Of a stretch of DNA of 42,061 nucleotides, positions 15,142 to 23,169 are shown in pieces. A program made the position numbers and the translations under genes. The stretch is taken from the NCBI GenBank assembly GCA_036502625.1, contig DASXYG010000102.1, forward strand, positions 1 through 42,061, in the 5' to 3' direction. Source of the stretch: DASXYG01 sp036502625 (GTDB lineage: Bacteria > Actinomycetota > Actinomycetes > Streptosporangiales > Streptosporangiaceae). How positions within the stretch are numbered: the first letter of the stretch is position 1; each line of letters opens with the position of its first letter. Under the pieces are notes generated by a model. It ran no database searches and was not told the DNA's origin. It worked only from the letters and a program-made list of their open reading frames with translations.

Positions 15142-17016
15142 ATGGACGGTACGGAGTGGGTTCCGCCGCGGGTGATGGTGGCGGTCGACCTGGTGATCCT
15201 CACGCTGCGTGACGCGCGCCTGCACCTGGTGCTGATCAACCGCGGTGTCGAGCCGTACCGGGGCGCGCTGGCGCTGCCGGGCGGGTTCCTCCGTCACACG
15301 GAGGAGGACATCGGCGACGCGGCCCACCGGGAGCTGTCGGAGGAGACCGATCTCGATGTCGGCCGCCTCCAGCTCGAGCACCTCGGGGTCTACGGCGAGC
15401 CCGGACGCGACCCGCGGGGACGGGTGATCTCCGTGGCGTACCTCGCGATCGCCCCCCGGCTGCCGGAACCGCTCGCCGGGACGGACGCCGCGGGCGCGCG
15501 GTGGTACCCCGTCGGCGAGGTCCTGTCCGGCGGCAGGGAGCTGGCGTTCGACCACCGGCGCATCGTCGCCGACGGCGTCGAGCGCGCCCGTACGAAGCTG
15601 GAGCGCTCCGCCCTGGCGACCGCATTCTGCGGGCCGACGTTCACGATCGGTGAGCTCCAGGAGGTCTACGAGGCGGTCTGGGGCATCGCGCTCGATCCGC
15701 GGAACTTCTACCGCAAGGTCCAGAAGACCGACGGGTTCATCGTGCCCGCCGGCCCGAATCGCAAGGCCACCAACGGGCGGCCCGCCCGGCTGTTCGCGGC
15801 GGGGCCGCGCACGGTCCTGCACCCGCCCATGGTCCGGCCACCAGCAGTGCCGAACGGAGAGGACGCTGACATGCACCCGATCGTCATCCTCACGGCTCTG
15901 GACGTCGAGTACGCCGCGGTGCACGCGATGCTCACCGGCGTACGCGTGCACCGGCACCCGCACGGCACCCGCTTCGAGGTCGGCCGCCTCGCCGACGGCC
16001 GCTGCCGGGTGGCCCTGGCCCAGGTCGGCAAGGGCAACCAGGCCGCCGCGATCCTGGCCGAGCGCGCGGTCAGCACGTTCGATCCCGCCGCGCTCCTGTT
16101 CGTCGGCGTCGCGGGCGCCCTCCACGCGCACGTCGGCCTCGGCGCCGTCGTCGTGGCGACGCACGTCTACGCGTTCCACGGCGGCACCAGCGGGCCGGAC
16201 GGCTTCAAGCTCCGCCCGCGCGTATGGGAGACGTCGCACGCCGCCGACCAGCTCGCCCGGCACATCGAACGGGACGGCCAGTGGGCGCGCGGCCTGGACC
16301 GGCGCCCGGACGTCCTCTTCGGCCCGATCGCGGCCGGCGAGATCGTCCTGAACTCCACGGACTCGGCGGAGGCGCGCCGCATCCGGGACGGCTACAACGA
16401 CGCGCTGGCGGTGGAGATGGAAGGCGCCGGGGTGGCCCAGGCGGCCCACCTCAACGACACGCTTCCGGTGGTCGTCGTCCGCGGCGTCAGCGACCGCGCC
16501 GACGGCACCAAGGAGGCCACCGACCGGGAGGAATGGCAGCGGCGCGCGGTCGAGGGCGCGGCCGCCTTCGCCGCGGCGCTGGCCGAGAGCCTGTACGACG
16601 AGCAGGGGAACGCGAGGCGGCAGATGAAACCGGACACGACGGGCGACGACGACATGCCGGGGACGACGCGGAACATCGCCACGGGCAACGCGCACGTCGG
16701 TGCGCAGGTCGGCACGGTCTACGGCGGCCTCCGCATCGGCGGCGAGGCGAACGGGCCCGGCGACGTGGCCGAGGCGCTCGCGATCCTGCGCGCCCGGCTG
16801 ACGGAGGCGCGCGCCGCCGGCCGGCTGGACGACGAGACGTACGCGGCGGTCGAGACCGAGCTGGCGGAGGCCGACGACGCGCTGCGCGACGGCCGGCGGC
16901 AGGACGGGAGCCGGTTCGTGCTCGCGATGAAGAAGGTCCGCGGGCTCATCGGTGACGCGGCCGATCTTGCCGCCGCCGCCACCGCCGCGATAACGCTCGC
17001 GAGAGGGCTGTCGTGA
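15142..17016 (+). CDS. NUDIX / NrtR-like winged-helix / MTA-SAH-type nucleosidase fusion
   Basis: 624 residues in one frame. Residues 10-160 are a NUDIX domain whose box (G48, E55, R63-E64, E67-E68) is one residue longer than the G-x5-E-x7-RE rule. Residues 164-222 (FTIGELQEVYEAVWG, LDPRNFYRKV) are an NrtR-type winged helix. Residues 244-490 are a nucleoside-phosphorylase-fold domain like MTA/SAH nucleosidase, with VEMEG (424-428) and RGVSDRAD containing Asp451, so the active site looks intact. Residues 505-532 hold a Gly-rich motif (N511 to G528) shared with the next protein; 535-624 is a helical tail. ATG codons begin the second (15871, GGAGAGG 8 bp upstream) and third (16624) parts, so shorter products are possible. 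It overlaps the next gene (GTGA). Confidence 0.85.
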   Translation: MDGTEWVPPRVMVAVDLVILTLRDARLHLVLINRGVEPYRGALALPGGFLRHTEEDIGDAAHRELSEETDLDVGRLQLEHLGVYGEPGRDPRGRVISVAYLAIAPRLPEPLAGTDAAGARWYPVGEVLSGGRELAFDHRRIVADGVERARTKLERSALATAFCGPTFTIGELQEVYEAVWGIALDPRNFYRKVQKTDGFIVPAGPNRKATNGRPARLFAAGPRTVLHPPMVRPPAVPNGEDADMHPIVILTALDVEYAAVHAMLTGVRVHRHPHGTRFEVGRLADGRCRVALAQVGKGNQAAAILAERAVSTFDPAALLFVGVAGALHAHVGLGAVVVATHVYAFHGGTSGPDGFKLRPRVWETSHAADQLARHIERDGQWARGLDRRPDVLFGPIAAGEIVLNSTDSAEARRIRDGYNDALAVEMEGAGVAQAAHLNDTLPVVVVRGVSDRADGTKEATDREEWQRRAVEGAAAFAAALAESLYDEQGNARRQMKPDTTGDDDMPGTTRNIATGNAHVGAQVGTVYGGLRIGGEANGPGDVAEALAILRARLTEARAAGRLDDETYAAVETELAEADDALRDGRRQDGSRFVLAMKKVRGLIGDAADLAAAATAAITLARGLS

Positions 17017-18980
17017 ACGGCCGGAGCGGCGACACGACGAACACCGCGTCCGGCTCTTCGACGATCGGGGCGCAGACCGGCGCCGTGCACGGCGACTTCT
17101 ACAACTTCGTCGCGCCGCCGGACGCCACGCCGGAGTGGAAGTTCGAGATCGGCGTGAACTGCCTGGACAGCGGGATCGCCAGCCGGGCCAGGACGTACAT
17201 CACCGACGCGGTGATGGAGGGGTACCAGACCGAACGGACCCTGTTCTACTGGATCCTCGCGCTGGTCAGCGGGCGGTTGCACGACGAGCTGCCGGACGAC
17301 GACGCCAATGCGCTCTGGGACGGGTGCGAGAAATGCCGGGCGCTCAACATCTCCGGCGGATGGGGCGAGGCGGTGAGCACCGTCTGCCACATCCTGGAGG
17401 CCGCGGAGCGGACGGAGGAGTCCGAGACCGAGATCGACGTGGCGCTGAAGGAGCTCGACCGCCTCGACCCGCACAAGCGGGGGCTGATCGTACGGCACAC
17501 CGAGGACTTCGTCCGCGGCCCCATCCGCGACGGCATCTGGAAACGCGACGTCGAGGCGGCCCGGCTGGGGCAGCATGCCGGTTCGCGGGCCTACCGTGTC
17601 TGGAAGTTCTTCGAGCCCGACCCCGCGAACCCCCGGGTGCTCCCGACCGACCCGCCGCGGGTTCCCAAGCTGACGTGGGCCCAGGCCGTGGCGGGCACGG
17701 CCGCGCTCGCCGGGGCCGTCGCCTACACCGCGTACGCCCTCGTCGCGGCGGGGCGGTTACCGCTGCTGTTCGTGTCGCTGCTCAGCCTCACCGGAGGCGG
17801 CCTCGGCGCGCGTGCCGGCCTGGAATGGCGGTTCCGTGTGCTGCGGTGCCGGGCGAAGGACGCGGCGTACGCGGTGCCGCGGCCCGCGAAGACGGGCGGC
17901 CGTACGAAAGGCTTCGCGGCGAACGTGACGGAGCGGTTCAAGGACGGTTTCGCGGCCTACGTTCCCCGCGGCACGGACAAGGCGGTGTGGCTCGCGCGGA
18001 CCGAGGGGGTGCGCCGCAGCCTCCGCGACGAGATCGTCGAGATCTACCGCGAGCAGCGGACCAGCGCCGACGCCGTCGCGTGGCTGATCCGGCACCTGGT
18101 GCGCAAGGTACGGCGCGAGTGGTCGCACCACACCCTGTACGCGTACCGGACCGAGCTGGCGACCCGGACGGCCACCAAGGCCACGGCGGTGCTCGGCGGC
18201 GCGGCGCTCGCCTCGGGCGGCCTCCTGTCGCTGGCCGCCGCGCTCACCGCGGATCCGCTGCACGCGGCGTACGCGCTGTTCTTCCTGGTGCTGGGCGGCT
18301 GGGCCGCCGTACGCACGACGGCGGACATCGTCCTCGACCGCAGGCGCGCCGACGCCGACGGCCGGGAGCGCGCGCGGGAGCTGGGCGAGCGGTGGGACGC
18401 GCACGCGCGCTGGACGAAGAAACTTCGGGGCCGCCCTTCGGACCGGGAGATGTCCGCGTGGCTGGAATGCGACCGGAAGATCCTCCTGGACGAGGCGCTG
18501 CGCCACCATTCGCTCCCGATGAGCGACGTCCTGGCGTACACGTTCCTCGAGGCACCGGGGTCGGACCGGCACGGCCGCGCCCGCGGCGGCCCGTGGCGCT
18601 ACCTCACGTACAACATGCTGCTGTTCGTCCTCACCAAGCAGGGCGTACGCCAGCTCCAGGTGCGCCTCGACATGCGGCACGGGACGTTCCACGACCGGGT
18701 GTGGTCCAACTACCGGTACGACGCCCTCGCGGCCGTCGAGGTGGATCATGAGGACAACGAACGCCGCGCCTTCAAGCTCGCCCTCGTCAGCGGCCACCGC
18801 TTCAAGATCATCGTCATGCCGAACACCGAGGACGCCACCGACGAGGCCTCCGGCGTGACCCTGGAAGCCGCCGGAATCCGCCACTCCCTCCGCATCCTGG
18901 AGGGCATCGCCGCCGACGGAAAGGCCTGGATCAACCACATGTTCCCCCGCACCAGACGCCCGCCCACCTCCAAGGACTGA
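17013..18980 (+). CDS. Four-helix membrane protein with N-terminal Gly-rich motif, partner of the nucleosidase
   Basis: 655-residue protein of unknown function. Residues 10-27 carry the same ungapped motif as the upstream protein (N-x-A-S-G-x3-I-G-A-Q-x-G-A-V-H-G). Residues 40-200 are a helical region (EIGVNCLDSGIASRARTYI, ELDRLDPHKRGLIVRH, VWKFFEPDP) resembling a recurrent actinobacterial module that I cannot name with certainty. Hydrophobic segments at about 221-243, 247-268, 388-411 and 416-438 look like four membrane helices. The cytoplasmic tail (about 545-640) alternates strands (RQLQVRLDMRHGTFHD, RRAFKLALVSGHRFKIIV) and could be a PH-like fold. GTG 17013 overlaps the previous stop, with GAGAGGG as ribosome site. 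A membrane effector or anchor for the nucleosidase is the simplest idea (inference). Confidence 0.8.
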   Translation: MNGRSGDTTNTASGSSTIGAQTGAVHGDFYNFVAPPDATPEWKFEIGVNCLDSGIASRARTYITDAVMEGYQTERTLFYWILALVSGRLHDELPDDDANALWDGCEKCRALNISGGWGEAVSTVCHILEAAERTEESETEIDVALKELDRLDPHKRGLIVRHTEDFVRGPIRDGIWKRDVEAARLGQHAGSRAYRVWKFFEPDPANPRVLPTDPPRVPKLTWAQAVAGTAALAGAVAYTAYALVAAGRLPLLFVSLLSLTGGGLGARAGLEWRFRVLRCRAKDAAYAVPRPAKTGGRTKGFAANVTERFKDGFAAYVPRGTDKAVWLARTEGVRRSLRDEIVEIYREQRTSADAVAWLIRHLVRKVRREWSHHTLYAYRTELATRTATKATAVLGGAALASGGLLSLAAALTADPLHAAYALFFLVLGGWAAVRTTADIVLDRRRADADGRERARELGERWDAHARWTKKLRGRPSDREMSAWLECDRKILLDEALRHHSLPMSDVLAYTFLEAPGSDRHGRARGGPWRYLTYNMLLFVLTKQGVRQLQVRLDMRHGTFHDRVWSNYRYDALAAVEVDHEDNERRAFKLALVSGHRFKIIVMPNTEDATDEASGVTLEAAGIRHSLRILEGIAADGKAWINHMFPRTRRPPTSKD

Positions 18981-19076
18981 CGAAGAATCCCGGAAAGAGA
19001 ACCTGACCAATCTGGCGGCGGGCGGTCTCCGAACAGGGGGTGAGGAATTCACGCGTCACCCAAAGGAGTGAGGACC

Positions 19077-19400
19077 GTGAAGAAGTCCGTCAAGATGATG
19101 CTGCCCATAGCCGCCGCGGCCGCCTGCGCCGTGCCGGCGGCCGCCGGCCAGGCCTGCCGCGGAACCTGCCGCACGCGCAGCACATCCACATCGGCGCGCG
19201 CGGCGTCTGCCCGAGCACGAAGTACGCCAGCACGCACAACGGCCACCGCATCATCACGGTCAGCGCGAGCACCGCCGCGAACATCCGCCCTGCACGGCGT
19301 GGACTACAACCACAACGGCCGCTACGACAACGTCCTCGGCAAGAGCGAGCTCGACCCGAGCCTGCCGCAGGAGGCCACCGCGCCCGCGGCGTGCGGCTCG
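19077..19400 (+). pseudogene. Decayed secreted CHRD-domain-type protein
   Basis: An intact start (AAAGGAG ribosome site, GTG 19077) and signal peptide (KKSVKMMLPIAAAAACAVPA) run into scrambled sequence. In another frame appear LPHAQHIHIGARGVCPS and YASTHNGHRIIT, and back in the first frame LHGVDYNHNGRYDN and GKSELDPSLPQEATAPAACG. These are the middle and end of the roughly 190-residue secreted CHRD-type proteins of actinomycetes. About half the gene is gone. An 8-bp direct repeat CCTGCCGC (19153-19160 and 19165-19172) marks the first deletion; a second frame change lies near 19286. No functional product is expected, though a short secreted peptide could still be made. Confidence 0.72.
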
Positions 19401-19409
19401 CTGCGCTCG

Positions 19410-19459
19410 GCGCCCCCTGCTCCCCACCGGCGGGCTACCCGTTGGGGAGCAGGGGGCGC
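19410..19459. terminator. Bidirectional terminator hairpin
   Basis: A perfect 16-bp inverted repeat, GCGCCCCCTGCTCCCC at 19410-19425 and its complement at 19444-19459, encloses an 18-base loop. It lies between the rightward CHRD remnant and the leftward NIPSNAP gene. The right arm encodes the last codons of the NIPSNAP protein and the stop codon is in the loop, so the hairpin would serve both directions. There is no U tract, as is common in actinobacteria. Confidence 0.75.
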
Positions 19460-19746
19460 ATGAACGTGCGCTCGTAGCGGAGGACGCACCCTGAGGCGTC
19501 CCTGATCCGGTCCGCGGCGACGAAGTCCGGGTCGACGCCGAACAGCGTGCGGTACCGCTCGTACTCCGCCAGCGACGGGAACGAGAACAGCGCCATGGCA
19601 CGGTCGCTGGCCCCCTCGCCCGGCAGGAAGTAGCCGTGATGCGTACCGCCATGCCGGTCCACCAGCCCCATCCAGGCCCGCGCGAACCGCTCGAAGTCGC
19701 CGATCTTGCCGGGGTCGATCGTGTACTCGACAACGCAGGTGATCAT
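19435..19746 (-). CDS. NIPSNAP family protein
   Basis: 103-residue dimeric alpha-beta-barrel protein. It opens ITCVVEYTIDPGKIGDFERFARAWMGL and continues with GGTHHGYFLPGEGASDRAMALFSFPS, LAEYERYRTLFGVDPDF: the strand-helix-strand order and HHGYF/EYERYR words are typical of NIPSNAP-domain proteins. Members are often small stand-alone proteins of unknown role, sometimes in catabolic operons; none is assigned here. ATG 19746 begins the conserved domain; longer in-frame starts extend into the promoter region. Its end overlaps a strong hairpin terminator. Confidence 0.85.
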   Translation of the reverse strand: MITCVVEYTIDPGKIGDFERFARAWMGLVDRHGGTHHGYFLPGEGASDRAMALFSFPSLAEYERYRTLFGVDPDFVAADRIRDASGCVLRYERTFMRPLLPNG

Positions 19747-19820
19747 TCGCCTCACCGTACCGACCGCGTACGCGCCCCGGTCCACCCGAACGGTCGGACG
19801 GGCCGGGGCGCGTACCGGGG

Positions 19821-21626
19821 TCAGCGGCTCCGGGAGGTCGTCAGGGGGAAGGTGCCCTTGCCGACGTTGCCGAGTGTGGTGGTGTTCGCCGCGCGGTACT
19901 GGGCGAGGTACGGCGAGGCGTCGCCCTGCGCCGGTACGTCGGACCGGGTGTCCTGCACGTTCAGGCCGAGGCGCGCGCGGGACACCGCGATCGTGTGGCC
20001 CGATGGTGCGCCCACCCAGCCGCGCGAGCTGATCGTGCCGACCTGCACCCCGAGCCGGTGGCCGCGCTCGAAGGTCCAGTCAGTGGACTTCAGGTCGAAC
20101 GCGACCGGGCCGCGGCCCTTCACCAGCGCGACGTTCTCGTCCAGCATCGTGGCCGTGCCGTCCGGGGCGACGTCCCACAGGCGCACCATCACGTTCCCGC
20201 CGGCGCCCGCGTTGAACGAGATCCGCGGTGTGCTGGTGAGCCGGAGCGTGCGCGCGGCCGGCGTGGACCAGGTCCAGAGGCCGGAGTCGGCGTCCTGCCC
20301 GGCATCGCTCTTCTCGGTGGCGGACAGCGGCTCCGAACGCGGCGCGCGCTCCATGTCCCACCGGTTGCCCGCCGCCGGGCTCGCGGCCGTGGAGCCGCCG
20401 CCGTCGTCGACGTAGCTGCCGGAGGCGAGCGGCGCCTGGTACGACGCCGTGGTCACCGGCCATGTCGACTGCGCGCGCCAGTGGCCGAGGCTGTTCTCGA
20501 TGGCGAACGCCGGGTCGTGCACCTTGGGCGCGATGCCGCGGAGGTACTGGTCGTAGAACCGCATCGTCTCGTCGAACCAGCCGGCGCGGCCCTGCAGCAG
20601 GTGGCCGTTCTCGTCGGTGTCGTTGCCCCGTACGTGCTCCCACTGGCCGAGCCAGCCGCGCTCCCGGCCGTGGTGGTTGTCGAGGTACGTCTTGATGTTC
20701 TCGGGCTTGGTGTTGGGCTCGATGAAGCCCTGGGTCACGAACAGCGGCGTGCTGGTCCCGGCCGCGTGGGCGGCCAGGTTGCGGGCCCGCCAGTACGCCG
20801 AATTCGGATCTGGGTCGTTGTTGTTCGTGATGTTGTCGCTCAGGCAGGCCGGGTGGCTCGTCTCGTACTCGGCGGCGGCCTTGTAGCGCGGGCTGTCGTC
20901 GGTCATCGGCGGCATCGTCGCGATCGAGTTGTACGCCTCGGGCGTGCCGGTGACGTTCGGGCGCGGCACCCCGTTGCTGAACAGGTAGTTGTACATGTTC
21001 CAGACGGGCTCCTGCGCGACGACCGCCTTGAGGCTCGGCTGCCTGAGGTCGTTGCCCACCAGCCCGGTGACGGCGTCGTAGGACTTGCCGTACATGCCGA
21101 CCTTGCCGGTCGACCACGCCTGGCCGGCCGACCACTTGATGGCCGCCTTGACGTCGGCCTGCTCGCCGGGGCCGACCCAGTCGAGGCATCCGGTGCTGCC
21201 GCCGAAGCCGCGCAGGTCGACCATGACGTACGTGTAGCCGCGGGCCATCAGGTGGGCGCCGTCGACGAAGTCCTGGAAGCGGTTGGACGGCCCGGCCTGC
21301 GCCCATCCCTCGGGGCTCTCCTGCCCCGCGTGCGCGAAGTACGGCCCGACCGAGAGGATCACCGGCGTCTTGGCACGGGCCGGGAGGTTCGCCGGGCGCA
21401 GCACGTCGGCGTGCAGTACGACGCCGCTGCCGTCGGAGGACGGGAAGTACGCCTCGGTCCACGCGGCGCCCTCGGGTACGCGCGGGTTCTGGTCGTGGGT
21501 GACCGGGCCGTGCGGCGCCGGGGCCGGGCGCGCGGCCTGTGCCAGGGCGGGCGATCCGCCCGCGATCAGGGCGGTGGCGGCCAGTGCCCCGGCCGCCGCG
21601 ACGAGGGACGCCTTGCGAAAGATCAT
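19821..21626 (-). CDS. Secreted CocE/NonD-type hydrolase (Xaa-Pro dipeptidyl-peptidase family S15)
   Basis: 601-residue exported serine hydrolase. Residues 1-30 form a signal peptide (FRKASLVAAAGALAATALIA, cleavage near ALAQA). The alpha/beta-hydrolase core includes PVILSVGPYFAHAG, MVDLRGFGGSTG and the nucleophile elbow MYGKSYDAV with Ser182. The C-terminal PepX_C jelly roll carries TPRISFNAGAGGNVMVRLWD and RGHRLGVQVGT. Relatives include X-prolyl dipeptidyl peptidases and cocaine-esterase-like acylases, so peptide or ester substrates are both possible. ATG 21626 has GGAG 5 bp upstream. The gene stands alone, divergent from the methyltransferase. Confidence 0.88.
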   Translation of the reverse strand: MIFRKASLVAAAGALAATALIAGGSPALAQAARPAPAPHGPVTHDQNPRVPEGAAWTEAYFPSSDGSGVVLHADVLRPANLPARAKTPVILSVGPYFAHAGQESPEGWAQAGPSNRFQDFVDGAHLMARGYTYVMVDLRGFGGSTGCLDWVGPGEQADVKAAIKWSAGQAWSTGKVGMYGKSYDAVTGLVGNDLRQPSLKAVVAQEPVWNMYNYLFSNGVPRPNVTGTPEAYNSIATMPPMTDDSPRYKAAAEYETSHPACLSDNITNNNDPDPNSAYWRARNLAAHAAGTSTPLFVTQGFIEPNTKPENIKTYLDNHHGRERGWLGQWEHVRGNDTDENGHLLQGRAGWFDETMRFYDQYLRGIAPKVHDPAFAIENSLGHWRAQSTWPVTTASYQAPLASGSYVDDGGGSTAASPAAGNRWDMERAPRSEPLSATEKSDAGQDADSGLWTWSTPAARTLRLTSTPRISFNAGAGGNVMVRLWDVAPDGTATMLDENVALVKGRGPVAFDLKSTDWTFERGHRLGVQVGTISSRGWVGAPSGHTIAVSRARLGLNVQDTRSDVPAQGDASPYLAQYRAANTTTLGNVGKGTFPLTTSRSR

Positions 21627-21857
21627 GACCGCTCCGCTGAGTTCAGCCGATGAGCCCGCTTGTCTTCCCGGCGAGAGTAAAGAGTTTCTCCGCATTTGTC
21701 GCCGGTGCCGGGGCGAAATACGGCATGGCCGGTCCTGGACGCGTCAGGCCTCTTGCGGCGGAACCGGATCCAGGGTGATCTCCAGGCCCACGGCGCGGCC
21801 GCCGAGGACCCGGCCGCGGAACTCCGCCGGTACGCTCGCCCCGTGGAGGAGCCGTCC

Positions 21858-22445
21858 ATGAACCCAGAGCTCGCCGCATTCCTCGAAACCCTCTACCACC
21901 AGGGCCGCGAGCACGACGCGCCGCTCGCCGACCGGCTGCTCCGGTTGCGGAACATGACGCCGGACGCCGCCGGGCTCATCGCGACGCTGATCCGCGCCAA
22001 CGGCGGCGGGCGGGTCCTGGAGATCGGCACGTCCAACGGCTACTCGGCGATCTGGTTCGCCGACGCGGCCCGCGACCTGCGCGGACGGGTGACGACCGTG
22101 GAGATCGAGGCCGACCGCGCCGCCCGCGCCCGCCAGAACCTCGCGGAAGCGGGCGTCGCCGAATGGGCCGAGGTCGTCCACGCCGACGCCGCCGAGATCC
22201 TGGCCGCCGCCGCACCCGCGTCCGCCGACGTCATCGTCCTGGACGCGGAACGCCCCGCCTACCCGGACTACCTGCCCCACCTGGCCCGCGCCCTGGCCCC
22301 GCACGGCGTGGTCGCGGTGGACAACTCCGTCAGCCACGCCGCCCAGGTCGCCCCGTTCCGCGCCCTGGTCGAGGCCGACCCCCGCTTCTCCGTCCACCTC
22401 CACGAACTCGGCGACGGCGTCCTCACCGCCGTACGAATCGCCTGA
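21858..22445 (+). CDS. O-methyltransferase family 3 (class I SAM-dependent)
   Basis: 195-residue SAM-dependent O-methyltransferase of the catechol-OMT-like family. VLEIGTSNGYSAIWFADAA is motif I, TTVEIEADRAARARQNL the acidic motif II loop, DVIVLDAERPAYPDYLPHL the metal/substrate loop and GVVAVDNSVSHAAQVAPFR the next strand. In typical members the Asp-containing loops bind a divalent cation; here the third loop has DAERPAYPDY. ATG 21858 has GGAGGA 7 bp upstream. The substrate is unknown, a small catechol-like acceptor being usual. It is divergent from the CocE-type gene. Confidence 0.88.
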   Translation: MNPELAAFLETLYHQGREHDAPLADRLLRLRNMTPDAAGLIATLIRANGGGRVLEIGTSNGYSAIWFADAARDLRGRVTTVEIEADRAARARQNLAEAGVAEWAEVVHADAAEILAAAAPASADVIVLDAERPAYPDYLPHLARALAPHGVVAVDNSVSHAAQVAPFRALVEADPRFSVHLHELGDGVLTAVRIA

Positions 22446-22590
22446 CCCCGTACGGCTGGTCTCTCCCAGGGGCAAGGTCAACGCGAGAAGGGGAATCCAT
22501 CCCCGTGGCTGGTTTGCGTGCGGTGCCGTCCGCGGAAACTCTCCTGCGGAGCCGGTAGGCATCCGGCGTGGGCGAGCACCGGGAGGACCG

Positions 22591-23058
22591 ATGGCGGACA
22601 TGGCGCTTGGACGGGAGACGGTGCGGGCCGTGGCGCGGTTCCGGCTTGGCGGTGAGGTGGCGCGGTCCGGGCCGGTGACGGTCGCCGCGCTGCGCGCGTT
22701 TCCCGCGCGGACCGTACGGGCGGAGTTCGCGTGCTCGTGCGGCGACCTGCGCCGCTACGTGTTCGCCGGTCCGCTGCTGTACGACGTGGTCATGGCGGCC
22801 GCGCCCGCCTTCGACCCCGCGCGCGCCAAGGACCGCGTCCGCTACCTCCTGTCGGTGACCGGCGCCGACGGGCACCAGGCGACGCTGTCGTGGGGCGAGA
22901 TCGACCCCGACTACGGCGACGCGGGCGTGCTGCTGGCCACGGAGATCGACGACCGGCCGCTCGACGCCGAGGGCCCGCAGCTCGCCGTGCCGCGCGACAA
23001 GGGCGGCAGCCGCTACGTCTCCCAGGTCACGGAGATCTGGATCGGTCCACCCCGCTGA
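22591..23058 (+). CDS. Molybdopterin-oxidoreductase-fold (sulfite-oxidase-like) protein
   Basis: 155-residue protein with the fold of the sulfite-oxidase molybdopterin-binding domain. FARTVRAEFACSC-like strand, YVFAGPLLYDVVMAAAP, DRVRYLLSVTGADGHQATLSWGEIDPDYGDAGVLLA and the end YVSQVTEIWIG resemble the short actinobacterial 'molybdopterin-dependent oxidoreductase' proteins. At half the usual length it may bind no cofactor. CSCGD contains the only cysteine pair. ATG 22591 follows GGGAGG by 4 bp. Function is not assignable; it does not belong to the PaoABC-like complex 10 kb upstream. Confidence 0.7.
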   Translation: MADMALGRETVRAVARFRLGGEVARSGPVTVAALRAFPARTVRAEFACSCGDLRRYVFAGPLLYDVVMAAAPAFDPARAKDRVRYLLSVTGADGHQATLSWGEIDPDYGDAGVLLATEIDDRPLDAEGPQLAVPRDKGGSRYVSQVTEIWIGPPR

Positions 23059-23124
23059 TCGCCGCGGGCCGCTGACGGCCGCCTGATCAAGGACCGGCCG
23101 GGCCTTCACGAGCGCCGCCCGGAT

Positions 23125-23147
23125 CGGTAGTCTCAGTGTGACTACCG
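23125..23147. promoter_or_regulatory. 23-bp operator upstream of the zinc-finger regulator
   Basis: CGGTAGTC-N7-GACTACCG forms an inverted repeat 22 bp before the GTG start at 23170. A nearly identical 23-bp element stands in front of the aldehyde dehydrogenase at 26336-26358; the two match at all but three positions. A shared regulator is strongly implied, most likely encoded here. Confidence 0.75.
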
Positions 23148-23169
23148 ACTCCAGGAGGGTAGCGCTGCC

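Noticed and set aside
17135..18751. Second long frame within the membrane-protein gene
   Set aside because: No hydrophobic segments or motifs, very Arg-rich; the chosen frame has membrane helices and the shared N-terminal motif.
21744..21860. Possible C-terminal fragment on the minus strand before the O-methyltransferase (ending GRAVGLEITLDPVPPQEA)
   Set aside because: It reads like protein sequence but is too short, without a start or known domain, to call a gene remnant.
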